Shown: piece by piece, positions 56,833 to 64,000 of the stretch
Layout of the letters: every line of letters begins with the position of its first letter
Position numbering within the stretch: the first letter of the stretch is position 1
Origin: Acetobacter lovaniensis
GTDB taxonomy: Bacteria; Pseudomonadota; Alphaproteobacteria; Acetobacterales; Acetobacteraceae
Direction of reading: 5' to 3'
Assembly (NCBI RefSeq): GCF_014207635.1
Contig: NZ_JACHIE010000001.1
Span: 644,834 to 708,833, forward strand
DNA length: 64,000 nt
Position numbers and translations under genes: made by a program
Notes under the pieces: model-generated
The model's input: only the letters and a program-made list of their open reading frames with translations
Databases searched by the model: none
Told to the model about the DNA's origin: nothing

Positions 56833-57350
56833 AGCAAAAAAATCTGCTCCAGCGGGTTACGGGCAGAGTGAGGGATCCCCCACACCAAGGCGGACAGGAC
56901 TGGTCCTGTATGCTGCCTAACTGGCATGGTTTTTATAAAATGCGAACCCATTCCCCACCAGCCAGCACACAGACCGGCAAAATAAGGAACAAATGCAGAA
57001 AGACGATGAAACATATGCGCGCTCCTGCCTTCCACAAAACTATCCACAAGGTTTTCCCGTAATCCGTCCCCTTCTATTGTGGATAAACTTACCCGCCTCT
57101 GGGCTTAAAGAGTATAAAAAATGTCTGTTTCCTGCGGTTTGTAGCTTTTTTAAGCTTTTATGACACCAAACCCTCTTGACCTCTCATTCCAACAACGAGT
57201 CGGAGTGTTGTAATTCATCCACAGCCTGACTTACCCACCACGGCACACCCAAACCACGCTCCAGCCCCACGCTCCGGATTGCACAGATATGGGAATGGCT
57301 GGCACACTACGGCGCGATTCCTTTCTGGCCCGTGGAGCAGACAGAGCCTT
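56833..57350. other. Non-coding stretch with DnaA-box-like sites and AT-rich core
   Basis: 518 bases between the NsrR-like gene and purU. DnaA-box-like nonamers: CTATCCACA (57040-57048), a perfect TTATCCACA on the minus strand (57078-57086), and TCATCCACA (57215-57223). An AT-rich segment (~57104-57162) lies between the last two. Divergent promoters must also be here. Confidence 0.55.
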
Positions 57351-58196
57351 ATGCAGTTCATTCTTACTTTTTCCTGCCCGGACAAGGCTGGCATTGTTGC
57401 AGGCGTGACTTCGGCGCTGGCACGGCAGGGTGCAGATATTACCGAAACCCACCAGTTCAGTGACCGCAGCACGGGCCAGTTGTTCATGCGGCTGGCTTTT
57501 TTCACCCCCGGCCCCAATGACATGGCGGACATAAAAACCTGTCTGGCCCCCGTGGCGGAGCAGTTCGGCATGAACATGCGCCTGCATGATGCAGCCGTGC
57601 TGCCACGCATGATTATTATGGTCTCCCGCTTTGACCACGCTTTGCTCAACCTGCTGTATCAGGTCCGTGTCGGCTGGTTGCAGGCCCGGATTGTCGCCAT
57701 TGTCTCCAACCACCCAGACAGTGAAGCCACGGCCCAGCAGGCGGGCATTCCCTATTACTACTGGCCCGTCACCCCGCAGAACAAGGCGGAACAGGAAGCC
57801 AGACTGCTGGAACTTGTACACACCACACAGGCGGACCTGATTGTTCTTGCCCGCTATATGCAGGTGCTCTCGGACACTCTGAGCACGCAGCTAAGCGGGC
57901 GGATCATCAACATCCACCATTCCTTCCTGCCATCTTTCAAAGGCGCGCGCCCTTACCATCAGGCTTATGCACGCGGCGTCAAACTGATCGGCGCGACCGC
58001 GCATTATGTGACCGCTGATCTGGATGAAGGCCCGATTATCGAGCAGGAAACCGCACGGGTGAGCCATAACCTCTCCCCCAACGATTATATTGCCACAGGC
58101 CGAGGGGTGGAATCGCAGGTGCTTGCACGCGCGGTCAAACTGCATACGGAGCACAGGGTGATGCTCAATGGGCATCGCACCATTATTTTTTCCTGA
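57351..58196 (+). CDS. purU: Formyltetrahydrofolate deformylase
   Basis: 281 aa. Hydrolyses 10-formyl-THF to THF and formate, balancing one-carbon pools. An N-terminal ACT domain (~1-80, FSCPDKAGIVAGV) is followed by the formyltransferase-like domain: YRFDHALL-type segments, HPDS, and the catalytic NIHHSFLPSFKGARPYHQA with GATAHYVTADLDEGPII. Start at 57351 (MQFIL) is chosen over the in-frame 57279, which adds a non-conserved tail. Confidence 0.94.
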   Translation: MQFILTFSCPDKAGIVAGVTSALARQGADITETHQFSDRSTGQLFMRLAFFTPGPNDMADIKTCLAPVAEQFGMNMRLHDAAVLPRMIIMVSRFDHALLNLLYQVRVGWLQARIVAIVSNHPDSEATAQQAGIPYYYWPVTPQNKAEQEARLLELVHTTQADLIVLARYMQVLSDTLSTQLSGRIINIHHSFLPSFKGARPYHQAYARGVKLIGATAHYVTADLDEGPIIEQETARVSHNLSPNDYIATGRGVESQVLARAVKLHTEHRVMLNGHRTIIFS

Positions 58197-58212
58197 CCTG
58201 CGGTCTGGCTGG

Positions 58213-58256
58213 CCTTTCCCATACGCCCGCTGGTCGGACGGGCCAGTATGGGAAGG
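58213..58256. terminator. Long hairpin between convergent purU and pnuC
   Basis: TTCCCATAC (58216-58224) pairs with GTATGGGAA (58246-58254), with inner GCCCG/CGGGC and a two-base bulge. No U-run follows, so it may be a barrier or a weak terminator. It lies 20 bases after purU. Confidence 0.45.
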
Positions 58257-58262
58257 CATGCC

Positions 58263-58817
58263 TTATTGGGCCTGCCCCCATTTTTGCCAGCCCCGCAACG
58301 CCAGCACCACAAACCCTGCGTACAGGGCTGCCGTAACCCACAGGCCGCGTTCTCCAAACAGCACGGTGTAGAAGACGTCCACCACCACCCATAACGCCCA
58401 GCTTAGCCTGTAACGGCGTGCACCCCAGAACTGCGCCAGAATACTGTAAGCACTCAGCAGGGCATCGCCCATGGGGGTTGGGTCATCCGTCCAGTGCCGC
58501 AAAACCAGTGCAAGACCCAGACCAGCAAGGCCCGTGCCCCCCACATGCCCCCATAACCGCCGGGCTGTGGGGGGCCGGAGCACACGCACCTGCCCTTCCG
58601 CGCGGGCACCGCGCAACCATTGCGCCCAGCCGTAAAGGGACAACGCAACAAACACGCCCTGCAAGGCAGCATCCGCGTACAAAGCGGCACGCACAAACAC
58701 CACGCCATACAGGGCCGATGCCACCACCAGCACAGGCCAGCACACCACCATACGCTGCCCTGTCAGCCAGACCCCAAGGGCGCTGGCCAAGGCGGCAGCC
58801 CATTCCAGCGTGGTCAT
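58263..58817 (-). CDS. PnuC-family vitamin/nucleoside permease
   Basis: 184 aa, seven hydrophobic segments (SWEET-like PnuC fold). ALYADAALQGVFVALSLYGWAQWLR (~46-69) is the typical PnuC core. The substrate-site helix holds Trp140, Trp143 and Asp147 (SWALWVVVDVF). PnuC carries nicotinamide riboside, PnuT thiamine, PnuX riboflavin; the subtype is not readable from these residues by eye. Its ATG overlaps the stop of the APH-fold kinase (58814-58817), which would phosphorylate and trap the imported compound. Confidence 0.86.
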   Translation of the reverse strand: MTTLEWAAALASALGVWLTGQRMVVCWPVLVVASALYGVVFVRAALYADAALQGVFVALSLYGWAQWLRGARAEGQVRVLRPPTARRLWGHVGGTGLAGLGLALVLRHWTDDPTPMGDALLSAYSILAQFWGARRYRLSWALWVVVDVFYTVLFGERGLWVTAALYAGFVVLALRGWQKWGQAQ

Positions 58818-59977
58818 TCCGCCCCCTGCTGGCTTGCGGTCTGGCGTAGCAGGGCGGGCAGGCGAGCCAGAAGCTCCTTGCCTTCCCCACAGGCAAACCA
58901 GCGCCCATGCCCGAGCAGATAATCCGTATAGGCGACCTCGGCCGAAGCCTGATCATGCACCAGCCCGGCAAAATAGCCGACTTCGGACAAGGCAAACTCC
59001 ACATGCACAAGGGGTAGAAACGCCACAACCTGTGCACATTCCCCAGCACTTAGCGGGCGAACGGACTGATACCCTTCCAGCAGGGCCGCTACCTGCTCCC
59101 ATGCAACAACACCGGAGGCTGGCAGGGCCAGCCAGTCCACCACAGCCCGCTCCAGCGCCACGGCCAGATCAAACGATGCGCAGGTCCGGTCCGCCATGCC
59201 GAAGTCGAGCACACTGCTCACATCATCCCCGGCCCAGAACAGGTTGGAACCGTGCCAGTCCCCATGCCCCCATGCCGGAACAATATGGGGCAACAAAGGC
59301 TGCAAACGCTGGTGGAAAGGCAACAGCATGGCCTCCACGTCCCCTACCCAGTTGCGGTGTGCCAGAGCGGATCGCAACCGGGGCTGCCGGGCCACCCAAT
59401 GCTGCACGGCAGGCACCAGCTCTGGCTGGGCCACAACCCGCAACCCCGAGAGCAGAGGCACCACCTCTGCCCCCCCACGTGCAGGGGCTTTGAACCCGGC
59501 TGCCGCCAGATGCAGCCTGCCCAGCGCAACACCCGCACCATAAGCCTGCCTGACCGAAAAATACGGCTGCCAGGACATGACATTCTGATAAACATCAGCC
59601 CCACGGGCGGGCAAAAAGGCCTCGTATGTCCAGTCCCCAACCGTTAGAGCCGTATGACCATCGGGCAGAACCAGCGGCGGGCAGACAGCAGCTCCCTGCC
59701 CTGCCAGATGGTTTATAAAAGCGTGTTCCTCCTCCAGCCATTTTACAGAACGCAGGGTTACGTGGTGGCGTTTGAGCAGACATTCCCCCTGCCCCTCCAG
59801 CCGCACACGCCCCAGAGCTGAAAAAGGGCGCATGCTATGCCACGCCACACTCTGGGCAGACGGCATATTGTGGAAAAAACGCAGGACTGACCGGCTTTCA
59901 TCCAGTGTCAGGCAGGGCCAGTCGCGCCGCTGCTGCACGCCATTTACCCCAAACTGGGCCTGCTCCCCCACGCTCAT
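58814..59977 (-). CDS. APH-fold small-molecule kinase, coupled to PnuC
   Basis: 387 aa, cytosolic. Catalytic loop HGDWHGSN (238-245, Asp240 as base) and the Mg-binding LDFG (Asp258) place it in the aminoglycoside phosphotransferase/choline-thiamine kinase superfamily; Lys69 (LLKRHH) is the likely ATP Lys. Thiamine kinase ThiK belongs to this superfamily, so a vitamin kinase is plausible; antibiotic resistance is less likely given the context. The gene starts three bases after the TonB receptor stop and overlaps pnuC. Confidence 0.84.
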   Translation of the reverse strand: MSVGEQAQFGVNGVQQRRDWPCLTLDESRSVLRFFHNMPSAQSVAWHSMRPFSALGRVRLEGQGECLLKRHHVTLRSVKWLEEEHAFINHLAGQGAAVCPPLVLPDGHTALTVGDWTYEAFLPARGADVYQNVMSWQPYFSVRQAYGAGVALGRLHLAAAGFKAPARGGAEVVPLLSGLRVVAQPELVPAVQHWVARQPRLRSALAHRNWVGDVEAMLLPFHQRLQPLLPHIVPAWGHGDWHGSNLFWAGDDVSSVLDFGMADRTCASFDLAVALERAVVDWLALPASGVVAWEQVAALLEGYQSVRPLSAGECAQVVAFLPLVHVEFALSEVGYFAGLVHDQASAEVAYTDYLLGHGRWFACGEGKELLARLPALLRQTASQQGAE

Positions 59978-59980
59978 GCC

Positions 59981-62386
59981 TTAAAAACCGGTGGATGCGG
60001 TAAACAGGGCAGCAAAACCTCCCCCAATGTAATAGTCAGGCGACTGGCCAGACACCACACTCCCCCGCCGCCCCACAGTATCGTGCGCGGCAAGGGTTGG
60101 GTCGGCAATACCAGACAGATAATGCTGGTTGGTGATGTTGATGAAGTTCATGCGCAACTGCGGCGCATGCAGCACGGATACGTCCTTCATACGGTAACCA
60201 AGCGCCAGATTGCCCGTAACATGGGAGGGCATGCGCTCGTCATTCATAAAGGTTGCATACTGATGCCCGGTATATTTGACCGTCATCACTCCAAAAAAAT
60301 GCCCATCGTCGTATGTCAGCCCTGCTGCGGCCTGCAAGGTGGGGGAGCGCACCGAACGTTTGCCCCGTGTTGGCAGAACATCCGAGCCAGAAGAGAGGTC
60401 ATTGTCAATTGTGGAGTGCAGATACTCACCTGAAAAATAAGGGCTTATATGGTGCCATGGCCTTAGCCCCACCTCCACGTCCACGCCTCGTGTGGTTTGC
60501 CCGCCCGCGTTAATGGTGGATTGTACCGGCGCACCATTGAGCATGACAAGAGTGGAAACCTGCCTGTTGGTGAAATTGTAGTTAAACAGGGTCAAGCTCC
60601 CCACAAGCAGGTCATCCGCGTAACGGTACCCCAGTTCCTCTGCAATGGAGTATTCATTCTTCAGATTACCGGTGCCTTTTTGCTCCAGTGCACCACTGGT
60701 GGGGTCATAGACATCATACAGCGCTGTTTCCGCCGGGGTGCGAAAATTGGTGGTGGCGTTAAAAAAGACCTGATGATGCGGCGTTATCTGAAATCTGGCA
60801 CCAAGGCGGGGCAAGGGTACCGCCGTGTTCGTGCCAATATTATACCGGCTGCCCGGCATGGCGTTTGTACCGGTGCGGGAGAACATGACTTCCTTAAAAC
60901 CCGCACTCAGCAACAGCCGGTCATGGAGCAGGCTGAGCCGATCGCCTATAAAAAGAGCGTTGGTCTGGGCAATGGTATGGTTGTTAGCCCCCCATAACGC
61001 CTGCCCCCCGGCCGTGCGCAAGGGGTTACCCCCCCATATGGACCCGGCCGCCCCCGAGGCATCCAGCATGACAAAGGTCTGCTTTTGCGCATCGTCCCCG
61101 TAATCGTACCAGTAGCCTATGGTCAGGTCATTGGAGCCATGCTTCCAGTCCAGTGCCGTGGTAAAACCTGAGCGGTAGCTCCGCTGCGTATAATCCGCCC
61201 GCACGGGTATGGACCCATCGGGGCTGTTCGCCAGAGCCGGAGCAAGCTGCACGGCGTCCGTGCCGTTGAACAGGCCTGTGCTCGGCAGTTGCATGCCCCC
61301 CGGCGCATTACCGTAGGCCCCCTGCGCATAAGGTGTGACCTTCAGTTCCAGCCCGTTGCCCAGAGCAAGGTTAACGGGGGCGGCCATGTAAAGTGTGCGC
61401 TCGGGCTGGCGGGCCAGACGCCAGTAATCCGTCCCCCCTACCGCATTGTCGGCATTATAATGGGCGGCAAGATTGTTGCCCCCGTGTATGCCATCGACCT
61501 GCCAGGCGTCTTTTGTAACCTGGGGGTAATAGCTGTTTATCGCCTGATTCCATGACCCAAGCAGGGCAACACTACTCTGCTGCCCCCATGTTTTCAGTAG
61601 CTTGAAGTCCACATGCTGGCGCTCATCCCGCCCCGGACCACGCCAGTTATCCGTTGCTCCGTGGGAATAGGAGACAAAACCCCGCAGGCCGGTATGGCCT
61701 ATTTCACCACTTTCAAGCCGCAGGAACTGACGGTTGGTATTGTACGAACCATAAGAGGTATCAAACACCCCACCGGCTTTGTCCGCCGGGGTTTTGAACC
61801 GCAGCGTCATCAACCCGCCAGCCGCATTCAGCACCGGACTGTTCAGGTCTGGTGCGCCTTGTTGCAGGCTTATGGTTTCGTAATTCTCGTTATCGGCAAA
61901 CTGGCTTGGGTAGCCCGTGTAGTAGGCAATGTCATTCAGGGGCATGCCTTCAAGCACATACCCTATGGCATCCCCGTTCATCCCCCTGACAGAAATATTG
62001 CTCTGGGGGGAAAAGCCGAACGGGTCCGACCCGCTTACCGTAGCCCCCGGCAACTGGGCCACAAGGTCAAACGCCGTGGCAGAGGGAGCCTGACGGGCAA
62101 TATATTCGGCATTCACCACGCTCTGGGCCTGAGGCTCGGACTGAGGGCGGATCAGCCCCCCGCCCGCGGGCAGGTGTGCAAGACTGGCATGCACCGTAAC
62201 AACCTGCGCCTTGCCAGCCAACGCGGTTTCCGCCGCCATGGCAGAAGACCCCGCAGCCCCCACAAACACGGCAGACACCCCATAGCAGGCCCATACAAGC
62301 CGCAAGGTCTGGTACCTTTTATGACCTTTATCCAGCGCACATCTCCCCGTCATGCACATGACCACGCATGCAGGCATATAGCGCAC
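59981..62386 (-). CDS. TonB-dependent receptor heading the kinase-PnuC cassette
   Basis: About 800 aa. The first codon read is a GTG at 62386; ATGs at 62377, 62359 and 62353 are equally possible. A signal peptide (YQTLRLVWACYGVSAVFVGAAG..., cleavage near AMA) is followed by a plug with QAPSATAFDLVAQLPGATVSGSDPFGFSPQSNISVRGMNGDAIGYVLEGMPLND. The barrel ends in FAALFTASTGF with terminal Phe. By context it captures the same ligand as PnuC. No TPP riboswitch was found upstream. Only ~9 bases separate it from the membrane protein gene, so it may be part of that transcript. Confidence 0.88.
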   Translation of the reverse strand: MRYMPACVVMCMTGRCALDKGHKRYQTLRLVWACYGVSAVFVGAAGSSAMAAETALAGKAQVVTVHASLAHLPAGGGLIRPQSEPQAQSVVNAEYIARQAPSATAFDLVAQLPGATVSGSDPFGFSPQSNISVRGMNGDAIGYVLEGMPLNDIAYYTGYPSQFADNENYETISLQQGAPDLNSPVLNAAGGLMTLRFKTPADKAGGVFDTSYGSYNTNRQFLRLESGEIGHTGLRGFVSYSHGATDNWRGPGRDERQHVDFKLLKTWGQQSSVALLGSWNQAINSYYPQVTKDAWQVDGIHGGNNLAAHYNADNAVGGTDYWRLARQPERTLYMAAPVNLALGNGLELKVTPYAQGAYGNAPGGMQLPSTGLFNGTDAVQLAPALANSPDGSIPVRADYTQRSYRSGFTTALDWKHGSNDLTIGYWYDYGDDAQKQTFVMLDASGAAGSIWGGNPLRTAGGQALWGANNHTIAQTNALFIGDRLSLLHDRLLLSAGFKEVMFSRTGTNAMPGSRYNIGTNTAVPLPRLGARFQITPHHQVFFNATTNFRTPAETALYDVYDPTSGALEQKGTGNLKNEYSIAEELGYRYADDLLVGSLTLFNYNFTNRQVSTLVMLNGAPVQSTINAGGQTTRGVDVEVGLRPWHHISPYFSGEYLHSTIDNDLSSGSDVLPTRGKRSVRSPTLQAAAGLTYDDGHFFGVMTVKYTGHQYATFMNDERMPSHVTGNLALGYRMKDVSVLHAPQLRMNFINITNQHYLSGIADPTLAAHDTVGRRGSVVSGQSPDYYIGGGFAALFTASTGF

Positions 62387-62395
62387 AAAATGGTT

Positions 62396-62833
62396 TTAGT
62401 TTTCGCCCCCGTCCGATTTATCCCCCAGCACGATGGTCTGGTCGGAAATGGAGACATCGGTAACGGCCGGGCGCTCCAGAGCTTCGGTTGTATCCCGCGC
62501 GATCCCGGCGGTCTTATCCTTCAGGTCTGCAAGTTCTTCACGCACATCGGACAGGATTTCCAGCAAGGCCGCATGATCTTCCGATGCGCGCTGGTCCGCC
62601 CCCTGACTTAGCACGGCACTCCCCACCATAAGGGCGGGCAATGCCACCAGTTGAATGCAGTTGCTTATGTAAAGCAGCGTGTTCTGCCATTGCGGCACAA
62701 TAACCGGAACCAGAGAAAAGACAAAAAAGGCATAAACGCACCAGATGCTGCCAAACAGCATGGTCATTTTGACTGCAACGGCCACATTAAACCGCGTGAT
62801 AAGGGACTTGGCTATTGTTTCGGGCTTTCTCAT
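62396..62833 (-). CDS. Small two-helix membrane protein
   Basis: 145 aa from ATG 62833; a longer in-frame start at 62950 lacks support. Two hydrophobic helices (~26-50 and ~57-80) separated by a short loop, then a helical, acidic, possibly coiled cytosolic tail (EDHAALLEILSDVREELADLKDK). WQNTLLYISNCIQLVALPALMVGS resembles the DUF1003/low-affinity iron permease-like families, but the match is loose. Function unknown. It directly precedes the TonB receptor. Confidence 0.6.
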   Translation of the reverse strand: MRKPETIAKSLITRFNVAVAVKMTMLFGSIWCVYAFFVFSLVPVIVPQWQNTLLYISNCIQLVALPALMVGSAVLSQGADQRASEDHAALLEILSDVREELADLKDKTAGIARDTTEALERPAVTDVSISDQTIVLGDKSDGGEN

Positions 62834-62998
62834 GGAGTCTCTTCTTCCGTTACGCCGCGCGCATAAGCAACGGGCACTGCCGCGTGCGCTGTAACATACT
62901 CCAACCACCTTGTCCGCCATATCACAACGGGCAGCACGGTTGCCCTGCACCAGACAGATATGTGCCTATGCTTTTGCGCACATCAGTTCGCCCAGCCC

Positions 62999-63406
62999 TT
63001 ATCCCTCTGGCTGAGACCTGCGGGAAAACCGCAGTCGAAAAAACGCTGCCTGCCCACGCGCGGCATCAGCCTTGCGCAGGAACACCCCGACAACATACGT
63101 TCCGTCCTGCTCGGGCCTGCCAATATAGGCGGCGTCCTGAACCTTGCTACTGTAAACTTCCGTCCCGCCGGGATCCCGCACCCAGAAGTTGACGCGCGCG
63201 CTTTTTGCATGCCCCCCGACAAGCAGAAACTGCCCGACTTTTGCTGGCACCTTATACTGCACGACCTCTTCCCCCTCGACCGTGCCAGCAACAGTTGCTT
63301 CCTCCCCCTGCGTGCGAAAATGAACAGTGCGCTGGTAGGCCAGCGCAGACCCTGCGTGTCCCCACAGCAACGTAGCCGCCACCAGCACTCCCCCCATCCG
63401 GCGCAT
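62999..63406 (-). CDS. Exported protein, lysozyme-inhibitor-like (PliG/PliI type)
   Basis: 135 aa. Signal peptide MRRMGGVLVAATLLWGHAGSALA; the mature domain is mostly beta, with VAGTVEGEEVVQYKVPAKVGQFLLV and DGTYVVGVFLRKADAARGQAAFFRLRF. This resembles the beta-sandwich of periplasmic g/i-type lysozyme inhibitors, but by eye only. Alternatively a pre-peptidase C-terminal-like fold. Alone on the minus strand, upstream of the membrane protein by ~165 bases. Confidence 0.5.
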   Translation of the reverse strand: MRRMGGVLVAATLLWGHAGSALAYQRTVHFRTQGEEATVAGTVEGEEVVQYKVPAKVGQFLLVGGHAKSARVNFWVRDPGGTEVYSSKVQDAAYIGRPEQDGTYVVGVFLRKADAARGQAAFFRLRFSRRSQPEG

Positions 63407-63570
63407 GATGCTTTGCTCCCTTTATGCAATGCCGCCCTGTTCGCACTTTACGCCCGACAGCGAACCGGGTTCCCTTGAGCGCACCCTACACCGCAAACAT
63501 TTTTGCCCGGATGTTATTTTTATGATTTCTGGCAAGCCGTCTCCCAGAGCGCTATCTGCACCTGACATAA

Positions 63571-63605
63571 AAAAAACGGGCCTGCCATACGGCACGCCCG
63601 TTTTT
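63571..63605. terminator. Bidirectional terminator, ExbD side
   Basis: AAAAACGGGC and GCCCGTTTTT arms with inner TGCC/GGCA and one C-C mismatch; A- and T-runs flank it. It lies after the exbD stop on the minus strand. Confidence 0.85.
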
Positions 63606-63625
63606 ACCCGGAGCTTTATGCTCCC

Positions 63626-64000
63626 TTACTGATCGACGAACTGTTCCTGCCCGACGATACCCATCTGGGTGACCCCGAGCCTCTGGGCGTCGGCCATGAC
63701 GTGGACGACAGTCTTGTAATCCGCCAGCCGGTTGGGCTGGATGTGGAATTCCGGCTTGGGCTGGGCGGAGGCAATCTCGCGCAGATGCGCCTGCAGGTCG
63801 TCCTCGCTGCTGACCGGCTGCCCGTTCCAGGTAATCGTATTATCAAAATCCACCACAAGGGTCACAACCGGAACCTCCTCCGTCGAAGGCGGCGGGTTGC
63901 CCTGCGGCAGATCAATCGCAACAGATTGGGTCTGCAACGGGATGGTGATGATCAGCATGATCAGCAGAACCAGCATCACGTCAATCAATGGCGTGGTGTT
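63626..64000 (-). CDS. exbD: Biopolymer transport protein ExbD/TolR, 5' end outside window
   Basis: About 124 C-terminal residues are visible, continuing upstream of the right edge. The N-TTPLIDVMLVLLIMLIITIP helix carries the conserved Asp that conducts protons in the ExbB-ExbD motor (Asp in LIDVML). The periplasmic domain follows, ending in VGQEQFVDQ. The Asp-x-M core and the TPLID form fit ExbD; TolR is the alternative. exbB and the second part probably lie outside the window. It would energise the TonB at 51957-53090. Confidence 0.92.
   Translation of the reverse strand, partial: NTTPLIDVMLVLLIMLIITIPLQTQSVAIDLPQGNPPPSTEEVPVVTLVVDFDNTITWNGQPVSSEDDLQAHLREIASAQPKPEFHIQPNRLADYKTVVHVMADAQRLGVTQMGIVGQEQFVDQ

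Noticed and set aside
62387..62998. TPP (THI-box) riboswitch ahead of the receptor-kinase-PnuC cassette
   Set aside because: No CTGAGA...ACCTGA-type core is visible on the minus strand, and the receptor follows another gene within ~10 bases.

Overview
The window reads as chromosomal DNA of an acetic acid bacterium (Acetobacteraceae, probably Acetobacter or a close relative). This rests on gene content rather than a database match: a five-helix membrane PQQ glucose dehydrogenase, a separate exported gluconolactonase, an alginate-export-type porin, type II NADH dehydrogenase, alphaproteobacterial small families (DUF3126, DUF2939) and dense high-GC coding. No insertion sequence, prophage module, rRNA operon or CRISPR array is visible. 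About fifty genes and one tRNA can be supported.

Layout. 0-7.5 kb (minus strand): a DEAD-box helicase cut by the left edge, metX-metW with an ATGA overlap, lepA, and a MHYT-GGDEF-EAL signalling protein. 7.7-11.1 kb: a HTH/S24-like regulator lacking the usual S24 catalytic residues, coupled to a Cys-rich small protein, beside gcd; a 31-bp near-perfect inverted repeat lies between them. 11.3-13.2 kb: glnB-glnA. 13.4-19.5 kb (plus): aminotransferase, tRNA-His, small lipoprotein, icd, ferredoxin/flavodoxin-NADP reductase, D-amino-acid dehydrogenase. 19.6-30.2 kb: an Ala/His/Lys-rich exported peptide, typA, an MFS carrier, gluconolactonase, pyruvate kinase, an SH3 protein, a DsrE-like gene overlapping a MoeB/ThiF gene, DUF2939 and DUF3126.

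30.4-46 kb: exported hypothetical, AlgE-type porin, OPT transporter, Usp, an esterase, a FAD protein, then a metal and ion block: two adjacent CDF transporters (the first with a hexanucleotide repeat encoding ten His-Glu pairs), a ClC channel, and a COG0523 GTPase coupled to a WD40 gene, followed by ndh. 46-58.2 kb: hydrolase, TonB receptor, M13 peptidase, a TonB with a long N-terminal extension, thioesterase, a di-iron desaturase-like protein, VOC protein, SDR, an NsrR-like regulator, a non-coding stretch with DnaA-box-like sites, and purU.

58.2-64 kb (minus): a tightly coupled cassette of TonB receptor, APH-fold kinase and PnuC-type permease that looks like a vitamin or nucleoside capture, uptake and trapping system; then a small membrane protein, a possible lysozyme-inhibitor-like secreted protein, and an ExbD cut by the right edge.

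How the genes fit together: Gcd and the gluconolactonase form the two steps of periplasmic glucose oxidation, and the AlgE-type porin could serve uptake for it. glnA, glnB, the aminotransferase and dadA handle nitrogen. The TonB and ExbD genes supply energy for the two TonB receptors. The strongest candidates for undescribed biology are the receptor-kinase-PnuC cassette, the Cys-rich/S24-like pair with its palindrome, the length-variable CDF metal tail, and the DnaA-box region. All functional statements are from reading the sequence; no search was run.
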